Below, in pieces: positions 23,884 through 32,069 of a stretch of 50,840 nucleotides of DNA (within the stretch, counting starts at the first letter, position 1; every line of letters begins with the position of its first letter). The notes under the pieces were generated by a model that worked only from the letters and a program-made list of their open reading frames with translations, was not told where the DNA came from and ran no database searches. This DNA is from CAZQVN01 sp964596775 (GTDB taxonomy: Bacteria; Eisenbacteria; RBG-16-71-46; JABDJR01; JAWXBZ01): contig CAZQVN010000025.1 in assembly GCA_964596775.1 (NCBI GenBank), positions 1 to 50,840 on the forward strand. Direction: 5' to 3'. A program made the translations under genes and the position numbers.

Positions 23884-25464
23884 ATGGCGGACGAAAGGAA
23901 GGTCCTCCGGACCACGTCGGGCATCGAGATCGAGCGCGTCTACGGGCCGGACTCCCCCGCGGGGTTCGACCCGGCCAAAGACCTCGGCGAACCCGGAACC
24001 CCCCCGTTCACCCGGGGAATCCACCCGTCGATGTACCGGTCGCGCCTGTGGACGATGCGTCAGTACGCCGGCTTCGGCGATGCCGCCGAAACGAACTCCC
24101 GCTTCCGCTATCTCCTCGAACAGGGGCAGACGGGACTGTCGGTGGCCTTCGATCTGCCGACGCAGATGGGCTACGACAGCGACGACCCGATGGCCGCCGG
24201 CGAAGTCGGCAAGGTGGGTGTGGCCATCGACACCCTGGCCGACATGGAAAACCTCCTCGACGGCATTCCCCTGGACACCGTATCGGTGTCGATGACGATC
24301 AACGCCACCGCGGGGATCCTCCTTGCCATGGTCATGGGGGTCGCCGAAAAGCAGGGCGTTCCGCCGGAAAAACTGTCCGGCACGATCCAGAACGACCTGC
24401 TCAAGGAGTACATCGCGCGAGGCACCTACATCTTTCCGCCGGAACCGTCGCTCCGGATCACCACCGACATCTTCGCGTTCTGCAGCGAGCGGGTGCCGAA
24501 CTGGAACAGCATCTCCATTTCCGGCTACCACATCCGCGAGGCGGGAGCCACGGCCGCCCAGGAACTGGCGTACACGCTGGCCAACGGCCTCACCTACGTC
24601 CAGGCGGCGGTCGATCGCGGACTCGACGTGGACGACTTCGCGCCGCGCCTGTCGTTCTTCTTCAACGCCCACTCGAACCTGTTCGAGGAGGCGGCCAAGT
24701 TCCGGGCGGCCCGCCGGATGTGGGCGCGGTTCATGAGCGAACGTTTCGGGGCGAAGAACGCGGCTTCGCTCAAGCTCCGGTTCCACACGCAGACGGCCGG
24801 ATCCACGCTCACCGCGCAGCAGCCCCACAATAATATAGTGCGCACCACGTGCCAGGCGCTCTCGGCGATCCTCGGCGGCACGCAGTCGCTGCACACGAAC
24901 TCCCTGGACGAGGCGCTGTCGCTCCCCTCGGAGGCGGCGGCCACGACGGCGCTCCGCACCCAGCAGATCCTCGCCCACGAAACCGGCGTGGCCGACACGG
25001 TGGATCCGCTGGCCGGTTCCTGGTTCGTGGAGTCGCTGACCGATGCCGTGGAAGGCGCCGCCCGCGAGCTGATGGCGGAAATCGACCGCAGGGGGGGGAT
25101 GCTCAAGGCCATCGAGACCGGTTTCGTGCAGGGTGAGATCCACCGGTCGGCATACGAGCACCAGAAGGCGGTCGAGTCGGGGGAGCGGATCATCGTCGGC
25201 GTCAACCGCTTCATTCAGGAGGAGCCGGAGCCGCCGGCGTTCCGGGTCGACCCGGAGCTGGAACCACGGCAGGTCGCCCGGCTCAGGCAGGTCCGCTCGA
25301 GCCGGGACGAGACGGCGGTTTCGATGGCCCTCGACGGCCTGGCCGGGGCGGCGCGCGGATCGGACAACCTCATGCCACACATTGTGGACGCCGTCCGCCG
25401 GTATGCCTCCGTGGGGGAGATTTCCGGTGCGCTGCGCCGGGTCTTCGGCACCTATGACGCTTGA
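23884..25464 (+). CDS. Methylmalonyl-CoA mutase large (catalytic) subunit
   Basis: A 526-residue TIM-barrel domain of acyl-CoA mutases, with GLSVAFDLPTQMGYDSDDP, ISGYHIREAGATAAQELAYT, FRAARRMWARFMSERFGAKN, AGSTLTAQQPHNNIVRTTCQ and GTQSLHTNSLDEALSLPSE. It interconverts (R)-methylmalonyl-CoA and succinyl-CoA using adenosylcobalamin. It lacks the ~130-residue B12-binding domain, so it is the split form whose partner subunit is encoded elsewhere. Residues pattern with methylmalonyl-CoA mutase, but isobutyryl-CoA mutase-like specificity cannot be excluded. Co-operonic with the biotin carboxylase and carrier genes; the epimerase is at 39049-39465. Confidence 0.93.
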   Translation: MADERKVLRTTSGIEIERVYGPDSPAGFDPAKDLGEPGTPPFTRGIHPSMYRSRLWTMRQYAGFGDAAETNSRFRYLLEQGQTGLSVAFDLPTQMGYDSDDPMAAGEVGKVGVAIDTLADMENLLDGIPLDTVSVSMTINATAGILLAMVMGVAEKQGVPPEKLSGTIQNDLLKEYIARGTYIFPPEPSLRITTDIFAFCSERVPNWNSISISGYHIREAGATAAQELAYTLANGLTYVQAAVDRGLDVDDFAPRLSFFFNAHSNLFEEAAKFRAARRMWARFMSERFGAKNAASLKLRFHTQTAGSTLTAQQPHNNIVRTTCQALSAILGGTQSLHTNSLDEALSLPSEAAATTALRTQQILAHETGVADTVDPLAGSWFVESLTDAVEGAARELMAEIDRRGGMLKAIETGFVQGEIHRSAYEHQKAVESGERIIVGVNRFIQEEPEPPAFRVDPELEPRQVARLRQVRSSRDETAVSMALDGLAGAARGSDNLMPHIVDAVRRYASVGEISGALRRVFGTYDA

Positions 25465-25518
25465 ATTTCGGGCTTCCATATCTCAATAAATTCGATCGAC
25501 CCCGCCCGGTATTAATCC

Positions 25519-25546
25519 TTCACCTTCCGTCGTTTACGCCGATAAC
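25519..25546 (+). promoter_or_regulatory. Putative promoter upstream of the solute-binding protein gene
   Basis: TTCACC (25519-25524), a 16-bp spacer and GATAAC (25541-25546), 8 nt before the ATG at 25555. The 25465-25540 stretch is locally AT-richer than its surroundings. Confidence 0.4.
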
Positions 25547-25554
25547 GAAGAACT

Positions 25555-27240
25555 ATGAAAACACGCGTGGGCCTTCTTCCCGACGGATCCGGCTTTCATT
25601 CGCAACGAACCCGCCTCCCTGTCCCGGGAGCCGGTCCGGTCTTTCTGGCACTGCTCCTCTCCTTCGCCCTCGTCGGCGGAGCCGTGGCTGCACCGAAGCT
25701 CTCCGCCCCGGCCGGACCGCGGGGGGGTACGCTGCGGTTCGTCCAGGAGCAGGCTGCGACGCTGGATCCCAAGGAAGTCTCCGACTCCTACTCGGCCACG
25801 ATCACGAAACAGATCCACCGCGGGCTCCTGTCCTACAGCACGAACCTGACCCCGGTGCCGGACGTGGCCAGGAGCTGGATCATCTCCCGGGACGGGCTGA
25901 CCTACACCCTGGACCTGAACCGGGGTGTCCGCTTTCACAACGGCCGCGAAGTGACCTCGAACGACGTGGTCTATACCATGGAGAGGATCTTCAAGCCGGG
26001 CACGGCGCCCGGCGTTGCCGGACAGTTCCTGTCGGTGATCAAGGGGACGAAAGCCTATCACCAGGGAACGGCCTCGAGAATCGAAGGCGTCGAGGCCCTC
26101 GACCGCTACACCGTCCGGTTCACGCTGTCCAATCCCGACGCCACGTTCCTGTGGGCCCTTGCGCTCAACCATGCGGTGATCGTGCCGCGCGAGGCGATCG
26201 AGCGCCTCGGCGACGCCGGTTTCGCGAAAATGCCGGTCGGGTGCGGCCCGTTCCGAATCGTGTCCAACACCGGCGGAGTCATCCGTCTCGCCGCGTTCGA
26301 GGGATACTTCCGCTCCCGGGCGATGCTCGACTCGCTGATCTTCATCACCCCGAAGGACTTTTCCCTGGCGGACGGCGTGACGACGCTCCTGGACGGCGGC
26401 TGCGACATCGCCGAGGTGCCCGGTTTCCAGCGTGAGGAAGTGTCGAGCCGGCCCGGCTTCCGCATCGTGAGCCGCCGCGAGCTCACGCTGTCGTTCATTT
26501 CGATGAACGTGAAACTGAAGCCGCTGGACAATCCCCATGTGCGCAGGGCCATCGCGCTGTCGGTCAACCGCCAGAAGGCGATCGACGTGAACCCGTCCGG
26601 ACAGGTCCTCTCCACGGGAATTCTTCCGGCCGGAGTCCCCTGCTACTCCCCCGAGGTGCGGGTCTTTCCGTACGATCCAGAGCAGGCCAGGAAGGAACTG
26701 ACTCTGGCCGGCTATCCGGGGGGGCGCGGGCTTCCGGAAATCGTCTTTCACACGACGAAGACAACGGGAGCGCGCCGGCTGGTGGACTCGACGATGGTGG
26801 CGGACTGGCGCGCCGTGGGCCTGCCGGTCCGGCTGGAGCAGAACACCTGGGCGGAGCTGAACCAGAAGCTGGAGCGTTTCGAGCTGCCCATCTTCTCCCT
26901 CGCCTGGATCGCCGATCTCCCCGACCCGGATTCGTTTCTCGGATCGCTGTTCCACTCGGAGTCCGAGAGCAATTTTTCCCGGTACGTGAATCCGGAGGCC
27001 GACTCGCTCATGGTGCTGGCGCGGAGGACCGTGGACATCACCCGGCGCCAGGCGCTCTACGGGCGCGTCGAAAAGATCATCCTCAAGGACGCGCCCATCA
27101 TTCCGTTGTACACGAGCACGACCGCGTTCGGCCTGCGGCAGGGCGTTCGCGGCCTGGAACTGACACCCCTGGGCATATCCTGCGTGGATCTGGCCCACAT
27201 CTGGATCGAGGGCGGAGATCGTGCTGAAATCGAACCCTGA
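25555..27240 (+). CDS. Family 5 (oligopeptide/nickel-type) solute-binding protein
   Basis: A 561-residue periplasmic protein with a long signal sequence (hydrophobic core PVFLALLLSFALVGGAVAA near residues 30-48). A full SBP_bac_5 domain follows: GTLRFVQEQAATLDPKEVSD, QIHRGLLSYSTNLTPVPDVA, YTLDLNRGVRFHNGREVTSN, IALSVNRQKAIDVN and LAWIADLPDPDSFLGSLFH. Such proteins deliver peptides or similar ligands to an ABC importer, but no permease or ATPase gene adjoins it. Instead its last 20 nt overlap a membrane histidine kinase, so it may act as the ligand-sensing partner of that kinase. Confidence 0.9.
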   Translation: MKTRVGLLPDGSGFHSQRTRLPVPGAGPVFLALLLSFALVGGAVAAPKLSAPAGPRGGTLRFVQEQAATLDPKEVSDSYSATITKQIHRGLLSYSTNLTPVPDVARSWIISRDGLTYTLDLNRGVRFHNGREVTSNDVVYTMERIFKPGTAPGVAGQFLSVIKGTKAYHQGTASRIEGVEALDRYTVRFTLSNPDATFLWALALNHAVIVPREAIERLGDAGFAKMPVGCGPFRIVSNTGGVIRLAAFEGYFRSRAMLDSLIFITPKDFSLADGVTTLLDGGCDIAEVPGFQREEVSSRPGFRIVSRRELTLSFISMNVKLKPLDNPHVRRAIALSVNRQKAIDVNPSGQVLSTGILPAGVPCYSPEVRVFPYDPEQARKELTLAGYPGGRGLPEIVFHTTKTTGARRLVDSTMVADWRAVGLPVRLEQNTWAELNQKLERFELPIFSLAWIADLPDPDSFLGSLFHSESESNFSRYVNPEADSLMVLARRTVDITRRQALYGRVEKIILKDAPIIPLYTSTTAFGLRQGVRGLELTPLGISCVDLAHIWIEGGDRAEIEP

Positions 27241-29545
27241 CAGGCCCCGGGGCACCGTCATCGAACGGCGGTTCATGCTGTCGATGGCCGTCGTCATTCT
27301 CGTTCTCATGGGCCCGGTGGTGGTGATCGTCCAGTTCCGCGCCGCGGAGTTCCTGCAGACCTCGGCCCAGACGCGCGGCCTGTCGATGGCCCGGAGCATT
27401 GCGGCCGTGTCGACCCCATCCCTCCTGTCCTACAACTACGTCGGCCTCGAAGAGGCCGCCCGCTCCACCTCGCAGGACGAGGGCGTCGCCTACATCATCA
27501 TTCACGACAAGGAAGGCCTCATCGCCGGCAACAGCCGGGAGCTCACGTTCGAGGCCCGGGAAAGTTCGGACTCCGTGTCGACCCGGGCGGTTCTCAGCGT
27601 GGACGACCTGGTACAGCGCGTGACGATCCGCGGAAACACCGGAAATGCCGAGGACGTCTACGACATAGCGGTCCCGGTCTACGTGGCCGATTCTCCCCAG
27701 AAATGGGGCACGATCCGGGTCGGAATTTCGTTGAAGCCCGTGCAGCAGGCGGTGGCGCGGATCACCTACCTGCTCCTGCTGCTGGCGGGGCTCGGATTCT
27801 GCCTCTGCCTTCTCGGCGCCCGGGCGGCGTCGCGGCGCATCACCAGGCCGCTGCAGAAGCTGCGCGACGGCACCCTGGCCCTGGCCGGCGGAAATCTCAC
27901 CCACCGGATCGAGATTCGCACCGGCGACGAAATCGAGGACCTCGCGGCGCACTTCAACAGGATGGCCGACGAAGTCGAGGCCAGGCAGGCCGAGGCCAGG
28001 CAGGCCCGCAGCGAACTCGAGAAACTCAACGCTTCGCTCGAGGAGGAAGTCCGGACGCGGACCGAGGCGCTGCGCTATTCGGAACGCCGCTACCGGGTTC
28101 TCGTTGAGGGTTCCCCCATGGGGATCGCGATCATCCAGTCCGGCAAGGTCGTCTACGGCAATCCAGCCTATCGGAACATGGTCGGGGAAGACATGCCCGC
28201 GGTGACGGAGGTGCTCGACGAGTCGGATCGCCTGAACCTGGCGATCGAGCTGGAGGGGTGGTCGCGCGCCGAGATGTGCGGACCGTTCGAGGTGACGCTG
28301 CGCGGTTCGTCCGGACCGGCGCGGCACGTGGAGATGCGCTGGATGGCCATCGAGATGGACGCCCGGCCGGCGGATCTCTGCATGCTGGTGGACGTCACCG
28401 CGGTGCGGAAACTCCAGGAACAGGTGGCCGTCAGCGACAAGCTCCGGGCCCTCGGCGAACTCGCCAGCGGTGTGGCGCACGACTTCAACAATGTCCTGGC
28501 CGTGATCCTCGGCCGCTGCCAGCTCATGGCCCGGAGAACCGACGACGACACGATCCTCAAGGGACTCTCGATCATCGAGAAGGCGGCATCGGACGGCGGG
28601 CAGACCGTCAAGCGGATCCAGGACTTTGCCCGGATGCGCAAGGAAGCCACCCACGGGGTTCACGACGTGGGTGATCTCGTCACCGACGTGGTGGAAATCA
28701 CGCGGAGCATCTGGAAGAACAAGGCCGAGGGACGCGGCGTTCACATCAAGGTCGACACGAGGATCGGCCACACCGGAAAGATCACCGGAAACGCCGCGGA
28801 GCTTCGCGAAGCCCTGACGAATCTCGTGGTCAACGCCGTGGACGCGATGCCGGAGGGTGGATCCCTGACGTTCACGACCAGCGACGAGGAGGTCGACGGC
28901 AAGTCGGTCGTCCGCCTCGACTTTTCCGACACGGGAATCGGCATCCCGGAGGAAGCCCAGGGGCTGATCTTCGACCCCTTCTTCAGCACGAAGGGGAACC
29001 TCGGAACGGGTCTCGGCCTTTCGATCACCTACGGAATCATCACCCGGCACCGCGGAACCGTGGCTCTGGAAAGTGCCGTGGGAAAGGGCACCACGTTCAC
29101 GCTCCGCTTTCCGGTCGCTCTGGACACCGACGGTGCCGACACGACCAAGGCCGTGAACCACCCGTTCATCCCGGCCACGATTCTCGTCGTCGACGACGAG
29201 CCGGAAATCCGCACGGTCCTCAAGGAAGGGTTGACCCAGGCCGGCTACCGGGTCGTCGACGCCGAAGGCGGCCGCGAGGCGATCAAGCTGCTCAACCTCG
29301 CCCGCTACGACATGGTCCTGACGGATCTCGGCATGCCCGAGGTCACCGGCTGGGACGTCGTGAAAGCCGCCGGAGATATGAGAAGCGAGGCGATCCTCGG
29401 CCTGGTGACGGGCTGGGGGGAAACGCTGGACCCCAACCGCGTGCGGCAGGCGAACATCACGTTCGTCGTGTCGAAGCCGTTCGACCTGGAGTCCCTGCTC
29501 CAGGAGGTCCGCGGGGCGCTGGCAGCGAGAAGTCTCGCGGCGTAG
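27221..29545 (+). CDS. Hybrid sensor histidine kinase with C-terminal receiver domain
   Basis: A 774-residue inner-membrane kinase. A first membrane segment at ~18-40, a periplasmic sensor region (~40-180, including GVAYIIIHDKEGLIAGNSRE), a second membrane segment at ~183-206 and HAMP (~205-260, ITRPLQKLRDGTLALAGG) are followed by a coiled linker, a PAS domain (~285-395) and HisKA with phospho-acceptor His420 (GELASGVAHDFNNVLAVIL). HATPase_c has LREALTNLVVNAVDAMPEGG and FDPFFSTKGNLGTGLGLSI. A receiver domain ends the protein, with Asp702 (DMVLTDLGMPEVTG). The GTG start lies inside the end of the binding-protein gene. No separate response regulator is adjacent. Its stop codon falls in repeat unit 1 (29537-29558). 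Confidence 0.92.
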   Translation: MLKSNPDRPRGTVIERRFMLSMAVVILVLMGPVVVIVQFRAAEFLQTSAQTRGLSMARSIAAVSTPSLLSYNYVGLEEAARSTSQDEGVAYIIIHDKEGLIAGNSRELTFEARESSDSVSTRAVLSVDDLVQRVTIRGNTGNAEDVYDIAVPVYVADSPQKWGTIRVGISLKPVQQAVARITYLLLLLAGLGFCLCLLGARAASRRITRPLQKLRDGTLALAGGNLTHRIEIRTGDEIEDLAAHFNRMADEVEARQAEARQARSELEKLNASLEEEVRTRTEALRYSERRYRVLVEGSPMGIAIIQSGKVVYGNPAYRNMVGEDMPAVTEVLDESDRLNLAIELEGWSRAEMCGPFEVTLRGSSGPARHVEMRWMAIEMDARPADLCMLVDVTAVRKLQEQVAVSDKLRALGELASGVAHDFNNVLAVILGRCQLMARRTDDDTILKGLSIIEKAASDGGQTVKRIQDFARMRKEATHGVHDVGDLVTDVVEITRSIWKNKAEGRGVHIKVDTRIGHTGKITGNAAELREALTNLVVNAVDAMPEGGSLTFTTSDEEVDGKSVVRLDFSDTGIGIPEEAQGLIFDPFFSTKGNLGTGLGLSITYGIITRHRGTVALESAVGKGTTFTLRFPVALDTDGADTTKAVNHPFIPATILVVDDEPEIRTVLKEGLTQAGYRVVDAEGGREAIKLLNLARYDMVLTDLGMPEVTGWDVVKAAGDMRSEAILGLVTGWGETLDPNRVRQANITFVVSKPFDLESLLQEVRGALAARSLAA

Positions 29546-29558
29546 CTGTGCTCGCCGC
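29537..29558 (+). repeat. 22-bp repeat unit, copy 1 (contains the kinase stop codon)
   Basis: The unit begins GCGGCGTAGCT and ends CTCGCCGC. Two further copies in the opposite orientation are at 30039-30060 and 30120-30141. The TAG at 29543-29545 is the stop of the histidine kinase gene. Confidence 0.8.
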
Positions 29559-29697
29559 GGCGCGCGCGTCTCACTCTCCCCTCGGGGACGCTCGCCTCCG
29601 CATCCTGCGTCGGCTTCGCTGAGCGCTCGGCCCGCTCCGCCATCCATGGCTCCGCGGGCCTCCGAATCCCCCTCGGGGAGAGCGAGACGCGCGCGCC
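29559..29697 (+). repeat. Structured hairpin element, copy L
   Basis: A 139-bp element. Its ends are complementary over 23 bp with one mismatch (29559-29581 and 29675-29697; GGCGCGCGCGTCTC at the left end). The stem continues after a small internal loop with GGGGA (29584-29588) and TCCCC (29667-29671). An inner hairpin has GGCCCGC (29629-29635) pairing with GCGGGCC (29654-29660), symmetric TCC bulges, then GCCAT and ATGGC closing a 2-nt loop. The core (~79 bp) recurs inverted in copy R with about four substitutions. No protein-coding potential is convincing. It could be a RAYT-type or MITE-like repeat, or an RNA. Confidence 0.8.
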
Positions 29698-29898
29698 GCT
29701 GCGCCGAAGCCCCGCGCTTTGTGGGGTGGAAAACAATCGCGCCGCAGGTAGGTGCCGGCGCTGTTGTACAACATCTGGTCCGGTTGTCATGGTACCGCTC
29801 GCGGCGAATCCGTGGTTCGGCGACTCTCTCTGTGGCATCGCAACGTTCGTTTCCCCGATTCAGCCACAACACCGGAAAAAGTAACTCCGGAGCAGCGT
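29698..29898. other. Spacer between the two inverted hairpin elements
   Basis: About 200 bp of lower GC without a recognisable gene. It contains a perfect 10-bp palindrome GTTGTACAAC (29763-29772). Confidence 0.4.
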
Positions 29899-30036
29899 CG
29901 TGTCCCCTTCGGCTCTATCCGAGGGGGATTCGGAGGCCTGCGGAGCCATGGATGGCGGAGCAGGCCGAGCGCTCAGCGAAGCCGGAGCAGGATGCGGAGG
30001 CTGAGCGTCCCCGAGGATAGAGTCGAAGGGGACACG
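29899..30036 (-). repeat. Structured hairpin element, copy R (inverted)
   Basis: A 138-bp inverted copy of the L core with a different outer stem. 29899-29920 (beginning CGTGTCCCCTTCG) pairs with 30015-30036 over 22 bp with one mismatch. The GGGGA/TCCCC stem is kept. The inner hairpin is GGCCTGC (29935-29941) with GCAGGCC (29960-29966), so the C-G pair of copy L is T-A here, with the GCCAT/ATGGC tip unchanged. Both stems therefore differ between copies while keeping complementarity. Confidence 0.8.
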
Positions 30037-30038
30037 GC

Positions 30039-30060
30039 GCGGCGAGCGCAGCTACGCCGC
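30039..30060 (-). repeat. 22-bp repeat unit, copy 2
   Basis: Inverted copy of the 29537-29558 unit, adjacent to element R and followed by the partial element at 30061-30111. Confidence 0.75.
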
Positions 30061-30111
30061 GAAGCCGGAGCAGGATGCGGAGGCGAGCGTCCCCGAGGGG
30101 AGAGTGAGACG
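30061..30111 (-). repeat. Partial hairpin element (half copy)
   Basis: It matches, in reverse complement, the left half of element L from GTCTCACTCTCCCC through the GCCTCCGCATCCTGC stretch, so it has the L-type rather than the R-type stem sequence. It lacks the inner hairpin and the closing arm, so it is truncated. Confidence 0.75.
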
Positions 30112-30119
30112 TGTTCGCT

Positions 30120-30141
30120 GCGGCGAGCTGAGCTACGCCGC
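30120..30141 (-). repeat. 22-bp repeat unit, copy 3 (contains the methyltransferase stop codon)
   Basis: Third copy of the unit, inverted. The stop of the O-methyltransferase gene (complement of 30133-30135) is the same TAG inside GCGGCGTAG that ends the kinase gene in copy 1. Confidence 0.8.
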
Positions 30142-31152
30142 CGCCACCGTCAGCGTCCAGTATCCCGAGGTACGATGAAACGTCACCCCGGCAAACCCGG
30201 CCGCTTCGAGAGCTCCCTTCAACTGCGGTTCGGAATACTGCTGCCCCTCGGTCCAGAAGAGCATGTCGAGGCTGACCAGGGCATTCGCGAGCGGAGCGCG
30301 GCGATCCGTGTCCAGGAGCTTTTCGTGGACCATCACCGTGCCGCCCGGCCTCAGCGCGGCGCGGGCCTTCTTCAGCAGGTCGAGCCCCTTGTCGGGCGGC
30401 CAGTCATGGAGGATCTGCGACAGGAGGATTGCGTCGGCTTCGGGCCATGGATCGCGGAACATGTTTCCGGCAACCGTCGTCAGTCGATCGGCCACGCCGG
30501 CCTCGCGGGCCAGCTCCCCGGCCAGCGGACACACGGCGGGGATCTCGAAGACGACGGCGGTGAGCTCGGGCCAGCGCTTCAGCGCTTCGATCGCGAAGAT
30601 TCCCGAGCCTCCCCCCACGTCCACGAGCCGGCGCCGGTCCTTCCAGATGTCCAGCGCCGCCGCCGCCTTCGCGGGGCGGGCGGAGATGCTCCGCATCGCC
30701 TTCGCGAACCCCCGGGCGCGCTCGGCGTCCTCCCCGTGGAGATCCCACGGGTCGGTGTCTCCGTAGACCTGCGGCGTGTCGCGCTCCATGGCCTTCAGGA
30801 GACCCCGCGGAGTGATGAAACTCTCGAACTCCATCGCGATCAGGCCGCTCAGGTCCTCCTCCCGCCCCGGCACGAGGAATCGATCCGCTTCGGGGGTCAG
30901 GCCGTACAGATCGGAAGGCGCGAAGAACCGGCCGGGATCGCCCCCCTCGGTGCGGAGCAGGACGCCCATCGCGGTGAGCGCGGTCAGGAATCCGTCGACG
31001 GGACGCGGCTTCAGGCCGTAGCGCGCGCCGACTTCCACGGCCGTCCGGGGGCCGTCGGCCAGCCAGCGGAACAGGCCGAGATGCACGGCCACCGCCAGCG
31101 CCGCGCCGGCGCGCGGCGCTATGTAGAGATCATAGAAGGCGCGGTCGTCCAT
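30133..31152 (-). CDS. SAM-dependent O-methyltransferase (acetylserotonin/hydroxyindole type)
   Basis: A 339-residue protein of the plant/bacterial O-methyltransferase type. An N-terminal winged-helix dimerisation region (ALAVAVHLGLFRWLADGPRT; VDGFLTALTAMGVL) is followed by the methyltransferase fold with motif I RRLVDVGGGSGIFAIEAL, the ILLSQILHDWPPDKGLDLL segment and PGGTVMVHEKLL. These enzymes methylate hydroxyl groups of small aromatic or polyketide-like molecules. It is last in a four-gene operon, overlapping the flippase-like gene by 34 nt. The C-terminal residues VAAA and the stop come from a repeat unit. Substrate unknown. Confidence 0.88.
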   Translation of the reverse strand: MDDRAFYDLYIAPRAGAALAVAVHLGLFRWLADGPRTAVEVGARYGLKPRPVDGFLTALTAMGVLLRTEGGDPGRFFAPSDLYGLTPEADRFLVPGREEDLSGLIAMEFESFITPRGLLKAMERDTPQVYGDTDPWDLHGEDAERARGFAKAMRSISARPAKAAAALDIWKDRRRLVDVGGGSGIFAIEALKRWPELTAVVFEIPAVCPLAGELAREAGVADRLTTVAGNMFRDPWPEADAILLSQILHDWPPDKGLDLLKKARAALRPGGTVMVHEKLLDTDRRAPLANALVSLDMLFWTEGQQYSEPQLKGALEAAGFAGVTFHRTSGYWTLTVAAA

Positions 31153-32069
31153 TCCTCCTCCTTCTTCCAGAGTCCGCGGAAGCCCGCCAGGGCGGTGCCG
31201 ATCGCCAGCACGGGCGGCAGCTGTATCGACTGAAGCAGAAGACCCGCGGTGACGGCGTCACCGGGAGACACGCCGAACGGCAGGAGAGCCGCCGTCATCG
31301 AGGCCTGCAGGATGACGACGTTGGCCGGCAGGAGCCGGAACAGGCCGCCGAGATTCGCGGCCATCATCGCCGCGAACGACGCCGCCGGCGACACCGGCGA
31401 CACCGCCATGAGGACGAGATGGAACGTGCCCCACTGCGCCCCCCAGTTGAGGAGCGCCAGGCCGGTGGGAACGACGAGCCGTCCCGGCGACCCGACGGCG
31501 AGGATCCGCCGCGCCGCCGGACGCAGGCGGCGCGGAAACCGTTCCGCGGTGCCCGTCCCCGCGACCGCCGCCACGACCGCCACACCGGCCCAGAACAGCA
31601 GCGCCGCGGCGACCTGCACGCGACCCCACGGCGGCGGCATCTCGAGGAACAGCGGCGCCGCGGAGAGGAAGACCGCCAGGCCGAATCCTTCCGCCGCCCG
31701 CGTCCAGGCGATCGTGGCCGCGATCAGCGACGCCGCCCCCCCGGTCCCGCGCACCGCCCAGGCCACGCGGGCCGCCTCGCCGGTGAACGACACGGAGACC
31801 GTGTTGACCGCCGCGCCGACGAAGTTCGCCTCCTGAGCCGTGCTCCAGCGGCACGGCACGACCGGCTTCAGCAGGAGATGCCAGGCGGAACCCTTGACGA
31901 CGAGCGAGGCCAGGCTGACGACGCACGCGGCCGCCAGCAGCACGGGATCCGCGGCCAGCGCCTCGGCGGCCATCGCTCCCCACGGAAGCGCCAGGACCGC
32001 CCGCACCACCACCGCGGCGAGCAGGACGAGGACGGCCGCCCGGATCCACGTCGCGGCGCTACCCTTCAT
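31119..32069 (-). CDS. Lysylphosphatidylglycerol synthase/flippase-like integral membrane protein
   Basis: A 316-residue protein with about eight hydrophobic segments, resembling the LPG_synthase_TM (UPF0104) family. Features are WHLLLKPVVPCRWSTAQEAN, VNTVSVSFTGEAARVAWAVR and a C-terminal RLLPANVVILQASMTAALLP stretch. Members near glycosyltransferases are thought to move lipid-linked glycans or modify lipids. The start (ATG 32069, MKGSAATW) overlaps the deacetylase stop within ATGAAGGGTAG. A longer upstream frame has no conserved sequence and is rejected. It overlaps the methyltransferase gene by 34 nt. Confidence 0.8.
   Translation of the reverse strand: MKGSAATWIRAAVLVLLAAVVVRAVLALPWGAMAAEALAADPVLLAAACVVSLASLVVKGSAWHLLLKPVVPCRWSTAQEANFVGAAVNTVSVSFTGEAARVAWAVRGTGGAASLIAATIAWTRAAEGFGLAVFLSAAPLFLEMPPPWGRVQVAAALLFWAGVAVVAAVAGTGTAERFPRRLRPAARRILAVGSPGRLVVPTGLALLNWGAQWGTFHLVLMAVSPVSPAASFAAMMAANLGGLFRLLPANVVILQASMTAALLPFGVSPGDAVTAGLLLQSIQLPPVLAIGTALAGFRGLWKKEEEWTTAPSMIST

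Noticed and set aside
25465..30130. Complete ABC importer around the binding protein
   Set aside because: No permease or ATPase gene is nearby; the next gene is a histidine kinase.
29546..30132. Protein-coding gene in the repeat cluster
   Set aside because: Open frames here are generated by inverted repeat sequence, are inconsistent between copies, and have no motifs or start signals.
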